Counted from the stretch's first letter, positions 23,801 through 36,256 are shown. The stretch is 64,000 bases of DNA from Cadophora sp. MPI-SDFR-AT-0126 (GCA_020747065.1 JAGMVK010000011.1:1-64000), one strand, 5' to 3'. The notes: generated by a model not told the origin, from the sequence alone. Translations and numbers: made by a program.

Positions 23801-25734
23801 ATGGTTGGAGTCGTATCAGAGGTCTGCAAATCTCCTGGAGTCCCAGTATCCGAGTCGAGAGTAAGACCTAGGAGTACTGGCGGCTGTGGAAGGATGGTGA
23901 CAGTCAGAGCATTACTTAGGTCTGAGTCGAACCCTTGGGAGGCTTGCTTAGCCAAGAACGTGTATTGACCAGGACCAGGCAGGGTAACGACTGTCACCGA
24001 AAACGAGCCAGAGCCGTCGGAAACCGCAGATCCGACTACCGCCCCACTTTCAAAGAGAGTGATTTGCCCGCTAGGGAGTCCAGTGCCAACCACAGTAGGA
24101 TTTACATTAGCAGTTTCGAGGTCTCCCACTGTGCCAGTATCGGTGTCTGGAGTAATTTGCAGTAGCTCGGGTGCTTCTAGCACAATATTGATAATGAGTT
24201 CGCTACTCGCTCCGGATGAAATCCCATTGGAAGGAACTTGGTAGCCAATAATGGCGTGAGGACCAAGAGGAAATGGCACAAGCACAGTTATGGAAAATGC
24301 ACCGGAGTTGTCAGCCGTACCGAATCCAATGTTGATATTGTTTTCAGTTAGATATACTGAGGCACCAGGCGTGGCGGTTCCAGTAATGGTAGGAACTGCA
24401 TTGGAAGTTTGCAAGTCTCCTGTGATTCCCGTATCAGAGTCTGAAGAGAGACCCAGTAGGAGAGGCGGATCTGGAACTGCAACAACTGTGATCACCAACT
24501 CTGCTGGAGGATCATCGGAGTAAACATTGACGAGATCGGCAATTTGGAAGTTATGAGAGCCAATAGTGGTTTGGACTGTGAACACCCAGTTTCCCGATGC
24601 ATCGGAGATAGTCGTATATTGTAAACCATTGTCAGAGAATGTGAGGACACTATTTATTGGACCCGATCCAAAGAACGTAAGCGTCTGCTGCGAGGTGACC
24701 CCATCCCCTGGAACGCCATCGTCTGACGCGCTTTGAAGGTTGATACTGAGAGCCGGATCGATGATCACGGTGATCGGTGTGGCGAGAGGTGAGGAATAGA
24801 ATTGATCGTAAAAGAAGGTGGTCGCTGAAACTGAATTCTCCCCTGAAAGGATTGGCAACTGATAGGTAAAAGTGCCGTCCGCAAGGGAAGTTGCGACGCC
24901 CACGGCTACGCCATTCACGATGATGACAACGGTTGATAGGGGCGGAGCTGTTCCAGCAAGTATCGGGGCTGGTATGTTTGTTCGACCATCGTTGTTCAAG
25001 GGGCCCGAGTCAGTCGTGGGGTCTAGGTGGAGGAGAAATGGTGTGATTTGGATGCCGTCTAGTGTGACGAACCCTATGTTGTTCCCGCTAGTGTGACACT
25101 CAAAATAAAAGCTCACCGTGTACAGCTCCAATGGCACAACGGCGATACCACTCTGAGTGACGCTTTCGATTCCAGCCTGCGATTGAATATGGAGTCTATC
25201 TGGGAAAGATTCGTAAAATGCAGATCCTGGCCCAGAGACTGTGTAGGAGATCAGGTTAACGAAGTTAGGATTAGTAATAATGTTAACAGCATTCACATCG
25301 GCAGCCCTCACGAGAGAGGCCGTAAAGAAGTGATGGTAATCTCCGTTAGGATCCTGGGCACTGAAACCGATTGCGGTCGTTCCTGAGTTGAAGAACAAGC
25401 CTTTGGTAATGAACCGCATACTATTGTCACACTGATTCGGATCTCCTAGGATCCCACTCGGTGGGTCTGAGAAAATTCTATCCGCAGGTAGAGTTGCCCG
25501 CTTATTGAGTCGAAGCGGTTCGGAAGTGACGTTAAGCTCAGTGCCACCACTGGTACCAAGATATTCGTGAAACTTTTTCAGTACATCGGCCTCCGATACA
25601 GCCGGTACATCGGCTTCCAGTACAGTACTAACGGCTCCAGGATCTCCTACAGGATATCTCTCTGCAAGCGTGCTGGAGGTCCCAAGAAGTAAGAGCAGAC
25701 CGAAGCTGGACCGGATCCATGATGAGAACTTCAT
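20818..25734 (-). CDS. GPI-anchored adhesin-like protein with bacterial-type Ig repeats
   Basis: A five-exon gene: introns at 21776-21824, 21495-21544, 21349-21398 and 21214-21271 (49-58 bp, each with a CTAAY-type branch site). Exons sum to 1570 codons (1569 aa). A signal peptide (residues 1-24, core FGLLLLLG) is followed by an N-terminal domain to about 235, then about six tandem repeats of ~92-95 residues. The repeats carry DTGxxGDLxT...PTxxGTAxPxAxVxL...GTAxxxGxFxxxV and match bacterial Big-type Ig-like domains of Bap/RTX adhesins. Next come a Ser/Thr-rich stalk (~805-1190) and a C-terminal region like the DUF7908-type domain of fungal cell-wall proteins (SCVEQPPAELTIDNG, WSNPAFLNSEAQFCLLG). 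It ends in a hydrophobic GPI-type tail (LVFSVSVGLAMLYW). It is probably a wall-bound adhesin held out on a glycosylated stalk. Confidence 0.85.
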
Positions 25735-26559
25735 GGTCAGTGCTGGTGTTGTGTCGCAGGTCGTGTTGTCGTATTGTCGTGTTGTTGATCCTCCTCAAAA
25801 AAAGGATTTCGGTCCCATCAGCTTCATATATTGCCTGTTGCAGTTTGCTTATTAAAGTCCACATTCCCACCCATTTGGATGGTTTCCCAGGATCTCAGCT
25901 GACATTCCTGTCTTTAGCCCAGATGCAAAAACATAGAAGTGCAAACATGTAAACAACTAAGATGTGGAGATGACGATTTTCGCTATGTTTCCGAATCTCC
26001 TTCACCTGGGTCTGCAAGTCTCCTTAGACACCCTGTTTGATTCATTTTGCCATCTTAATTCGATTTGATTGTGAAGAATGCTGTGGCGCTCATTGATGCA
26101 TATTTGCCAGTTACTGAACTCATCCCTTGAAGCCACATACTTCCACGGGAGACTAGAATTGATAGTCTCAACGCTAGTAATACGCCACCTTCTAATGTCA
26201 TTCCAAGATCTGCATAACAATACTCGAAATTCTACATCTAGACAGCATTACGGCTATTAATCGTCAATTTCTCACTATCTTTTTATGAGGTTCGACGCAA
26301 GCGAAGGATTTTTACCAAGAAATGTCAAGCCAAGAACACGCCTTTTTCGCCAGTTATTCTTGTTCATGTAACGTTTTCGATCCACCAGATTAACATTTTG
26401 AAAAGTGCAAATCCTCAAAAGATGGTGGTTGGTAAACATAATAACCAACAGCCTTTCCATTTTCGACATCCGGCCGAAACTTTCCCACGCAGCTTCAAAC
26501 GACACAATCCGCAAAACAAGCCACAAACCTTGCGAATGCACTTCCCTACCATACCTCAA
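25735..26559. other. Intergenic region (adhesin promoter side)
   Basis: This lies upstream of the adhesin start and downstream of the hydrolase stop. A purine/pyrimidine stretch (CTCCTCAAAAAAAGG) sits ~60 bp upstream of the adhesin ATG. No other gene was seen. Confidence 0.4.
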
Positions 26560-29500
26560 CTAGGACAGTGCCCTGTCGCAAACTAGCACCGTCGACAGGA
26601 ATGAGGGAAACGTCCCATCGATCTTCCAGACAAATGGCGAATCGCCCAGGCTGGAACAGTAAGTTCGGCAGGTCCGCGAGTTATAGAGCGCCACACCATA
26701 ATCTGCGCAATCCGCAGTGACTAGGTACAGAGAAGGAGATGATTAGCTGTACTGTCGTTCCAATAGAAAAAATCTGGAAGCAACTTGTGTCTTAAAAAAG
26801 GACTGGAAGCAGAAACACTGAGATGATTGGCCAAGAGGTCACTTACTATCGCCGTTACATATCACTGTTGCGCCGAACATTTTTTGCCCGCAGATTTGCT
26901 TCGTGGAGAACCCAATTCCCGTCAAAGGGCCTTGGTCTCGGGTACCGGCATTCATGTTCATGGCTCCAGCGCCGTATGAGTACGTACAACCGCCGTTGAA
27001 ATTGCATTCACCCTCGTCCCAAAGACCGACCACATACCATGGATTCTGGAGCGGTGGTAACGTGGGAGTCGGGTCAGATGTTGGTGGTGATGTCCGCGTG
27101 ATTGGTGGAGGGGGTATCCAAATAGGATCAGGCCTACAGGGACATCCGTACTTGTTTCCCGTGCAGATGGGATTTCCTCCGTTGAAGGCACCATTGCAGC
27201 CATTGGCAGAACATGAGTCTACGGCACCACAAGTATTCTACAGGGTTGTGAGAGGGCGAATGAAAATCACAGAATGCCCCTTGATAGCAGGGAGATTGGT
27301 TTCACTTACCGACGTAGGGATACACACGCAATTTGGGAAGTTGCCTCTGCAGCGAGCTGTGTTGGAATTGGAATCGAATGTTCCTTTGCACCCGTTAAGA
27401 TCGCACGATTGAGCTTGACCGCAAGTATTCTGCACATGCCCACGCGAGATTAGCAAAAGGACTTTGAGACCAAAATATGACATGAGATTATCACTTACGG
27501 ACGTGGCTGTACAGGCACAGCCTTGGAAGTTGCCCTGGCACCTCGCTACTCCTGATGAATCATAACCTCCTGCACATCCGTTCAAGTCTTTTTCAACTCC
27601 CAGTCAGTACATGATGAGAAACTATGACGGCAGATTGGGACAATCATTTACCGCAACTTTGCTTGGGTCCACACGTCGTCGAAGTGGCTTTGCATTCACA
27701 GCCCTTGAAGAACCCTGTACACGCAGGTGATGGAACTAAAATCCCCGGAACGGATTAGTCCCTGACGTAAAATAGTGTTGAGGGGTAAAAAGATTTTCTT
27801 TGAAGAGATGAAGAGTTTCATATCCATGACCAGTAGGAGGAGAATCTCAAAGACAAACCATTTCCAGGGAACCCCCCTTTACAATTGTTGAGATCACAAC
27901 TTTGTGGTTCGCCACATGTGCCTGGATTAGCAGCACACTGGCATCCTTCGAAATTCTAGTTCAGACCATGAGCACGCAGCTTTTTCAGGCAAATTCATGG
28001 CTATACTGACTTGAGTACAATAGGCAAGCCCATTCGACAGATCGAATGCTCCTCCGCAGCCATTCAGTCCACAGCTCTGCGGAGACCCGCATGTATTCTG
28101 CATTCCGATTATCAGCAATGTGGCACCATCATTGAGATTCTTAGTGCTTATTACCGATGTGGCAGCACATTTGCACCCTTTGAAAAAGTTGGTGCATTCT
28201 GGATATTTTTCGGAGGTGGTGAATTTTCCCTCACAGTGATTCAGATCGCCTGGACGAATCACAGCCTATCAGCATCGAAGAAGTCATTAGCCGTCATTAA
28301 ATGGAAAACTCACAGCTCTGCCTTCCTCCGCACGTATGCGTTGTGGGCGCGCACTGACAGCCGACAAAGTTCTGGGAACAATAGCTGATTCCGTTCGAAA
28401 GATCAAAGGAACCTGAGCATCCATTCAAATCACTGCAACATAATTAGCAAGAACATGGCGCGAAAGAACCCGATTAGTTAGACCGTTGAAACGTCATACT
28501 TACCAGCTCTGCGGTGAGCCACAGGTATTCGTAGTCGCTGTACACTCGCATCCTATGAAATTGTTCGAACACTGGGGGAAAACCGATATTCCGTTAAATT
28601 TTCCTTCGCATCCGTTCAGGTCACTTTGGATACGTGAGCGAAGGTTTGAAAAAGGCACAGTATACAATCTCCATACAAAATAGGGTGAACTTACCAACTC
28701 TGGTGGTTCCCACATGTGTTGGCAGTTGCTGTACATTCTGGCAGGGGCGCGTAAAGTCAGCTTTCGGTCTCGAATCGGTCGAAATGTCAACACATGACGC
28801 GTGGTGCGATGAGCATATCCACGACCGGAACAAGTTTGCTTTCTTCTGCGCGATAGTACTGGGTGTAACTTACCACAACCAATGAAATTCTTACTGCAGG
28901 TGGCATAAGCAACCGCGCCAGAGAATTTACCCTGACAGTCATTCAAATCACTTACGAAGGTCAGCAAAGTAGAACCGAAAACGCGGATATTATGATCTGA
29001 CGATCATGCTTACCAACTTTGATGCGGCCCACAAGTATTCGACGTTGCACTGCATTCGCAACCTATAAAATTCTTCGTACAGGTCGCATACGGCACACTC
29101 CCTAAGAACTGTCCTTCGCAGGAGTTCAGATCACGTTTCGCGAGTGAGCACCTGATCTAAGATCATGGAGTGAGACAGACACTTACCAACTCTGGTGCGG
29201 CCCACAAGTATTGGACGTCGCGGTACACTCACAGCCAATGAAGTTCTTCGTGCAAGTTGCGTACGGGACGCTTCCCAAGAATGCTCCTTCACAGGAATTC
29301 AGGTCGCTTTCAACTATTAGCATGTTTAAAATCGATGTTGAAATCCAACCACTTGCCAGCTTTGGTGCGGCCCACATGTGTTCGAAGTCGCCGTACACTC
29401 GCAGCCGACAAAATTGCCAGTGCACTGCGCATATGGAGCCTATATTTACTCGGATAGTCAGCATTCCATGTACTAAAAGATTAAGCGTGTGTGGTAATGT

Positions 29501-31146
29501 GGGGTCAGCGATGTATGCAGAGGGGTATTCGTGACTGTAAATAAATCCGTACAAGCCCATTGAACTGCCCAGCACACCCATTCAGGTCGCATGACTGATG
29601 TGCGCCGCAAGTTGTCGAGGTTGCTTTGCATTGGCATCCAGTTCTTGGTCCGGCCTTGCAAACTGGATACTTGCTCAGCCCGTTGAAGCTTCCTTGGCAG
29701 CCGTCGGTATCACAGCTCTGAGATGGATCACATGGCACTTGATGAATATTAGCTTCATGACTATGAAAAAATTGAATGTCCAAGATTCTGGGATTTTGCA
29801 GGAGACAAGTGTAGATGTGGTTTGTACGTACCGCCAGTTGGAGCAGATCCAGCAGTAAATGTTACTGGGGCATGGAGAACAGTCAACGTCTCGTGGGGTC
29901 CAATGCCAGATTTGGAAATGGTGGTTGCCGACGATCCAGGATTGGAGCAGACTCCAGCAGCTACACAGTCACGATAAGCTGTGTAGAGATAGATCCCAAA
30001 TGCTTGTCCCTCTGGCGAGCCACTGGTGTATTCGTTTCGGTCTAACCAACTGTACGGATCAACAGCGGGAGAAAAGATGCCCTCAGCACCTCCGCTCTGG
30101 TCCTGCCCCAAAGCTTTACGGTTTTTATCAGCCCAGGAAATGTAAGAGCTCCCAAATGTCCCAGGGTCGTTGACAGCCATTCGATAAGCGACAGCAGAGA
30201 GCATTGCGGTTCCAGAAATTTCTCCAAACCAGCTATTGTCGTTGAGATAGTTGCGCAGCAGACCACCATCAAGGCCCGAGGACATGGCACCGTCGAGGAT
30301 TTCTTTTATCCAGCCTTTCAGCTGGCTCGCTTGGGATGTCATAGAGGAGGAACCTGACCATTTCTGCAGTGTATGTAACACACGCACCATTCCATACGCC
30401 GCCCAGCCATTACCAGTGGACCAAAGTCCAGTGTCTTGTGACTGTGGACCAATGATGTGGCGCCAATTCTGATCCCCAGCTTTCAAAACTGCTCTCTGCA
30501 GACCGCATTGAGTTACTGTGGTGTCCATCAACGATGCATCGCCTTTTTGAACAGCAAGATAAGCCACTGTCCCAATATCAGCACCACTCACAGCAGGATT
30601 TCTGTGTCATGTAAACAACCCGTACTTACAAAATGGAAAGGACATTGCCATGTTATCCGCCCAAATCTCAGCAACATCGGGTCTATGAGATATTGCTCCG
30701 TTGCTCCATTTAGGGGCTTGATTTAAGATGTAATCAGCCTGGCGGCTTGCTGCATCAATGTACGACCCATCAGACTGCCCGATGAGAATGGCAGATACAC
30801 CAAGCGAGGCTGGATCACCCACAGCAGAGTCGGAAACGAGAACCTGACCATTGACATTGATGAATTGTTTTGCGTAGCGAAGTGCAAAGACTGACGATGG
30901 ATCTGCACTAGGTATTTTTCCACCTGGGAATGGATTCGAACCAAAGACAGATAGCTGGTTGTCGTATAACTCCAACAAGGCTTCCGCCGCGGTTCCCCAT
31001 TCCCACGAGTGTGAGGACTTGTCAATCATGGCCTGAGCCGCTGAAAATGGGTTGTATCCAGCTTCCACATCAAGACAGGCAGTCAACCAGGCACTGTAGA
31101 TAACGCAAATATAGAACGAAAGAAAAATGTTCTTCGAGAAAGCCAT
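26560..31146 (-). CDS. GH105/GH88-like hydrolase fused to 13 six-cysteine modules
   Basis: Hand-spliced as 18 exons totalling 1088 codons (1087 aa). Exons 1-2 (31146-30630, 30566-29832) encode a signal peptide and a six-hairpin domain like unsaturated rhamnogalacturonyl hydrolases: EIWADNMAMSFPF with the likely catalytic Asp, IIGPQSQDTGLWSTGNGWAA, SGTAMLSAVAYRMAV. From 29737 on follow thirteen ~40-residue modules, consensus DLNGCxGxFxG(x6)C(x6)CxC(x6)C(x5)C, typically DLNSC...KNFIGCECTATSN...QSC. Single modules fill exons of exactly 120 nt at 29306-29187, 29133-29014 and 28623-28504. The tail (27237-26560) has a Pro/Thr linker and a further Cys-containing domain. Expected to be secreted and pectin-directed, with the modules perhaps binding wall polymers. 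Oddities: a GC-AG intron at 29307-29356 and a lost AG acceptor at 29134-29135. Confidence 0.85.
29134..29186 (-). other. Intron with eroded 3' splice site
   Basis: The donor is a normal GTAAGTG at 29186. Alignment with sister introns places the acceptor immediately before TGATCTG at 29133, but the bases there are ACG instead of AAG. No other AG gives a plausible intron with the same frame: the internal TCAG would leave only a 35-bp intron and add seven residues. Either the exon is skipped (flanking phases match), a non-canonical acceptor is used, or the base is an error. Confidence 0.55.
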
Positions 31147-31838
31147 ATTGATTTAATCCCGATCCAACCAAACGACAATGTGAGTGTGCGGGAGCACGAG
31201 CAGAAGAAGCTACGTATGCGAGCATGGAAACACTTCCTAGATATTGAAGCATCTCTTTTGTTGCTGACTGGCATTTGGTGCGACTAACTCATCACAAGGG
31301 CTGAATCGATTCTCCAATGTGCCTTGACCTAGTTTGAACAACGGAGCTACGCATCCGAAATGATTCGGTCACAAGCGCCTCTTTAGTATTGGCATATTAC
31401 TGCATGGGGGTTAGTAATAGCCGAGAGCATAAGCGGCTATCTTGAAAATAAGCCTAGAAGTAAGCTTTCTGGGACGATGCTTATCCAATGTCGTCGAGAG
31501 TGCTGGATGCGGCTGTTCCGTAATGCCTGTTACCCGGCGCTCAGTCAGATGCAGCATGCGGTCCCCCTGTCAGCTTATACGCCACCTGGGTTCTAGGCGA
31601 AGCTTGTCCTCGTATAATCCTTGAAACTCCACCATGCATGGATTCTTGGCGGCCGACATTACTCAATTTTGATTTTCTTGTTGTCAGACCTAGTATGCTG
31701 ACCTTTCAAAATATGGAACTCCGGAGGGACTTTTATGTCGTTGATGAATCAGGTTTTGGATATTTGAGTGTGAAGTCCAAGAACTGTTGCGAAACACAAC
31801 TACATTTTCACTCTTAACGTTCTTCCTCAGGTGCCGAC
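31147..31838. promoter_or_regulatory. Divergent promoter region
   Basis: A 692-bp region between the head-to-head hydrolase (minus) and the WSC-subtilase gene (plus). Both encode secreted proteins, so shared regulation is possible. I see no unambiguous TATA box or known operator. Confidence 0.45.
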
Positions 31839-34800
31839 ATGGCTGTCCTCCGAGACCTGGCCCTTCCCGCTCGTTTGGGTGGTTTCTGCCTCGTGTTTTT
31901 GTCATTATTCTTCGTGTGCTGGACCTCGCCTCTGCAAATTGAGGGGACTCGCATAAGCAATCGATTCAACGAGCTCCAGTTCCTCAAGCGCGCTTCATCA
32001 CAAGATCCCTCTTGTCCAGCAGGATGGCTATGTGAGCAACAAAGCTGTCCAGCAAATGTCATATGTCCTTCTGGCGAAATATGTGTGAACTTTGAAGGCA
32101 CACCTGCTTGCGCACCATCAGGTGCTTCTTGGTGCGCGCTGAATCCAAACACCTTTCAAGCAGTTGAGTGCATCAACGGAATATGCTGGTATGTGGAAAT
32201 GCGCCAATATTTCAATTACAAGGGTGCTCTAGGTACAGGACTGATTGTTAATTTAAAGTCATGGCAACTGTTACGATTCAGATGCTGTATGCTGCGACAA
32301 TGATGCTATTCAGTGTACAATTGGGAATTTATGCAGTGAGTTTTTATTCTTCAGATTTCATGACCAGCAGTCCAATCTACGGGCTATTCCATCCTTGATT
32401 CTGAGTCCTGGGAGCTATATATGTATAATTACTAAATTCACTAATAGATGCCTGCAGTCCAGGGCAGAGCTGCACGACTGGGGCGACCACTTGCGTGGGT
32501 GGTGGAGGTCAACAGCCCACAACTTCCAAAAGCTCTACGAAGACGACACCCACAATCACAATACCAGCCACGACCAAACCACCGACCACCACTCAACCAC
32601 CTTCAACGACAAAAGTTTCAACCACACCTCCTCCTACCACTACTACCTCAAAGCCGCCTGATGTACCCACAGAAGTTCCCCAAGTGGGAGATTTCAAGGA
32701 CATAGGCTGTTATCAAGATAGCCCAGACAGCCGCGTCCTTGTTGCAGACTCTACCGAAGATCAAAGCAGTACTGGAATGACCGTTGAGAAGTGTGTTGCA
32801 TTTGCTATTGACAATAGCTGGCAGTACGCAGGAGTTGAATTTGGCGGGTATGTTGACTAAGTTACTTCACCCTGGAATTGAACTCCGTCTTCTTCTCATT
32901 TTGAGACATGTAAGGCTAATCTTAGATCTTCTTAGTCAATGCTTCGTGGGTAATAGTTTGCACGGCGCCGTTACAGCACCGCAGAGTGACTGCAGCCAGG
33001 CTTGTGCTGGTAATCCATCCGAAACATGTGGCAATGGCAACAGGATACAGATATATAAAGACAATACTTGGTTCTCACCAACTACGCAGCAGCTGATTGA
33101 TGAGTTAACGAAGTACAATGCCACTCTTTCATCGGCTCGTTCAGCGGTACAAAAGTTTCACGACGATTTGCAGAAATATCAAAACGACGGAGGGCCATCA
33201 AAGCGAAGAAAGCGAGACCCCATAGGTGGAGTGCTCACAGCAACTTTGAGAGTAGACCTTGAGAATATGCATGGAGATTTCACGCTGCTCAAGTCGATTC
33301 AAGCAAGCATCAGTGAGACCTACCTTTCACGCTGCAGGAAGAACTTTTCATCTCGTCACGTTTTCTATTTAGCTTGGAAGCAATCGCTGATCATCCGAAT
33401 AGTACCAGAAGAAGAGATCATCAGGCGTCTCTTCAAAATCGCGATGTATCTTGATCTTCCTAAGCCTGTTCAGGGTATACCAGTAAGCGTCTTCTCCAAC
33501 TTTCACATTATGCTTCAAGTCTGTTTCAGCAAGCACCTGTTAACGTCGTCTTGATCAGGTTACCGACGAGATTTTCCAAGAACTTGATACCAATGGTACG
33601 AACTTCCAAGCAGTCTCTTGCTATTATAACACAAACGTCTACTAATTGCTTCCAGTCGTTAGCGCTACGAGCTCTACACTAGATAAGGTAACTCAAGTGG
33701 CCGAGACAGCTGATACCGCCATCGGCCCGGCACTCGAGCAAAGCATTATCCCAGCCATAGAAGTGGTGACTGACATTGCTGTTACCACGACTGCTGTAAG
33801 TGACTTTGAGATAATTACAGGCGTTCTCCACTGACTCGCTTAGATTACCTCGGTCGGAACATGGACTGGCATTGCAGTTGGAACCGGAATATGTACGTCT
33901 TGGAGGACCATCACGTCCCTTTCGGAAGTGAGGACTTTAGGCTGACATTTGACCTCTCTCAAGTCGGAGCAATTGCAGCTCTACTAGGCGAACTAGCTAC
34001 AGGTCCTGGAGCTCCAACCCCTACAAAGTCGAATTCACCTACAACAACATCCAAGTCAACATCATCGTCATCCACGTGCACGATGACTGCAACTCCGACT
34101 CCAATCATCATTGTTACCAATCAAGGAACTACTACTCAACAATTCAATGCACTCGTAGACAGCCTTCCTAGTAGCTCCAAGCCTCAGAAGTTCACAACAA
34201 ATACAGAAGGGCACTTGTGGCTAATCGCCACTCTCAATCAGTGTGATTCTGAGGCATTGTGGGACAATCCGAACGTACAAGCGATGGCTATCGATAACTA
34301 TATTGTCGCAGACGAGAACCTCGATCCCGTGACGACTCTTCCAAGTAACTATGAACGCCGCAGTATCGACGAACCTGTTATTCAGAAGGACGACGAACTG
34401 ACTTTCTTCAACAACACTATCCATGAAATCGATTCAAGACAGCTCTCTGCCTCTAGTCATATTGTTGCTCAGACTAATGCACCAGACAATCTAGATTGGA
34501 TATCTGGATTATCCAGGCAAAAGGGTCTTTCAGGTCAATTGTACGACTTCGAAAATTTCATGTATGATGATGGAGCCAATTCTCCGCCACAGCCCGAGAC
34601 TTGGGTCTACTACATCGATGGAAGCGGTTTTGCAATTCATTCGGTAAGCTTTCCATGCCAAGCAACATATCATTGATGAAGACTAGAATCTGACTGAGAC
34701 CTGCATTATAGGATTATGCCGATCGGATAGGGCTTCACTTTTCAGCTTATGTGGGGTACTTGGGCTCTGGTCAAAGCGGCTCACCCCGAGTAGTACCCAT

Positions 34801-36214
34801 GGTACGTTCTATTTCTCTTATTATGTGGATCGCAGATGGATCACTCAAGTTTCCTACTTCTCGGCTCTTTTCGAACATCCACTAAATACATGAAAAGGAA
34901 CTAATATGGCTTCTTGTGCTGCTGGTACATTTGCTGGTCCAGCCAAAAATGCGAAGCTTGGGCTTGTGCGACTTCAAACAAACAACCCGGGGTACGCCGT
35001 CGTTAGTTCTACAATGCTTGCATTCGATAGGATTATTGATCACTCCCTGACTGTTTCGTCGCGGGGAAGAAGTGTTGTAGGCATGTCTTTCGCTGCTCCG
35101 ATACAGTTGCTATGGTGGCCTGCTCCGACACGCAATCCTCGTAACGGGGGCCTTGCTGATGGTACCGACGTGATTGGGATCAAATTGCAAGATCTTTTCA
35201 AAGTCGGCATAGCGGCGGCAGCAAGTGCAGGAAATTTTGCAGGTCTTGATCCCCCGGTCAACGATCTCTCTTACAACACTCCAAGACGAAACGGCGGTGC
35301 AAATACTCCACTTGTTGTGGTTGGTAACAATGATCTGAACAATGCCCGTTGGACCACATCTCAGTTTGTTGACCGTAGCCTGAAAGGTATTCTGAGCATC
35401 TACGCCGTGGGAGTGGATTGTGTCTGTGGCGAATACATCGCTGCCAACCCAAATACAGCCACATCACAGAATAGTTTCAGACTCCTGACCAATCCATCTC
35501 CAGAAACCGGAAAGGACGAGCAGGGAACCTCTCAAGCAACAGCTCAGACCGTTGGTATTATGGCCAGTAAGTTCTCAAGAAGCCCGCCGTTTTCATTTGC
35601 AATTTCGGTCAATTGAATATCCTTCATCTGGATAAAATCTAGTGTTCTCTTCCTAGAAACTGCGAATCATTTTAAAGCTAACGTGTGCTCGCTTCTTGGA
35701 GACATGATGTCTGATCCAGTCATCCAAGCTCAGCTCATGGCAGGGGGACTGGCCAATTTCGCCATGGCAGCGAAAACCAGGTTACTCCTAGCCGCCGTAG
35801 GCAACAAAGGGACTTTCGATGACTCTACCCCTCGATTGTCGAGTAACATCTCGATCCCATGTCCAGGGCCAGCATTTGCTGGACGACCCATCCCACCAGC
35901 GCCGAATCAAGCTCCTTTCCGGCAAGCTGGGCTACTTCCTGCCTATCAAGAAATTGCTTCGGGCCTGACAGTAACTTCTCCGAATCCAGTAAGTCTCTTG
36001 CCTGCTACACCTCATTTTGACCCCTCAGGATTCTTTTTACCACCATCAGACTGCCCAAATGGCTACCCCAAGTCCCCTCGTTGTGAATAAATCTGCTGAC
36101 AATACAACCAGCCCAACTGTTACAACACGGGCTAGAATTAATGTTAGTATCTACAAGCGATACCTCGGAAAGGTTTGGATCACATGGGTAACTTCAGGGG
36201 TCAGTTTGAACTGA
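31839..36214 (+). CDS. Secreted WSC-domain plus subtilase-like (S8) protein
   Basis: Twelve exons; introns after 32188, 32335, 32847, 33482, 33595, 33795, 33892, 34643, 34801, 35566 and 35988. Order: signal-anchor/leader (LGGFCLVFLSLFFVCW); two cysteine-rich stretches (SCPAGWLCEQQSCP; CCHGNCYDSDAVCC); Thr/Pro linker; one WSC carbohydrate-binding domain (GCYQDSPDSRVL ... GNSLHGAV ... CAGNPSETCGNGNRIQIY); a helical region ending in a KRRKRD basic site; then the peptidase part. Catalytic candidates: Asp in WVYYIDGSG (~34610), His in HGTNMASCAAG (codon split by the intron 34802-34897), Ser in GTSQATAQTVG (~35530). With the canonical acceptor 34711 the frame fails at the His box. With acceptor 34698 the whole model is open (1190 codons). 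It could be intact with unusual splicing or a recent pseudogene. Confidence 0.7.
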
Positions 36215-36256
36215 GGTATCAAATGAATGACGAAGGGCACAGCATACAGTTCTTGT

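Noticed and set aside
26903..27412. 169-codon plus-strand frame
   Set aside because: Antisense to the last module exons of the hydrolase and crossing its introns; no independent signal.
30602..30629. 28-bp intron after exon 1 of the hydrolase
   Set aside because: Too short and creates an immediate TAA; the 63-bp intron 30567-30629 restores the family sequence SFPFLAYLAV.
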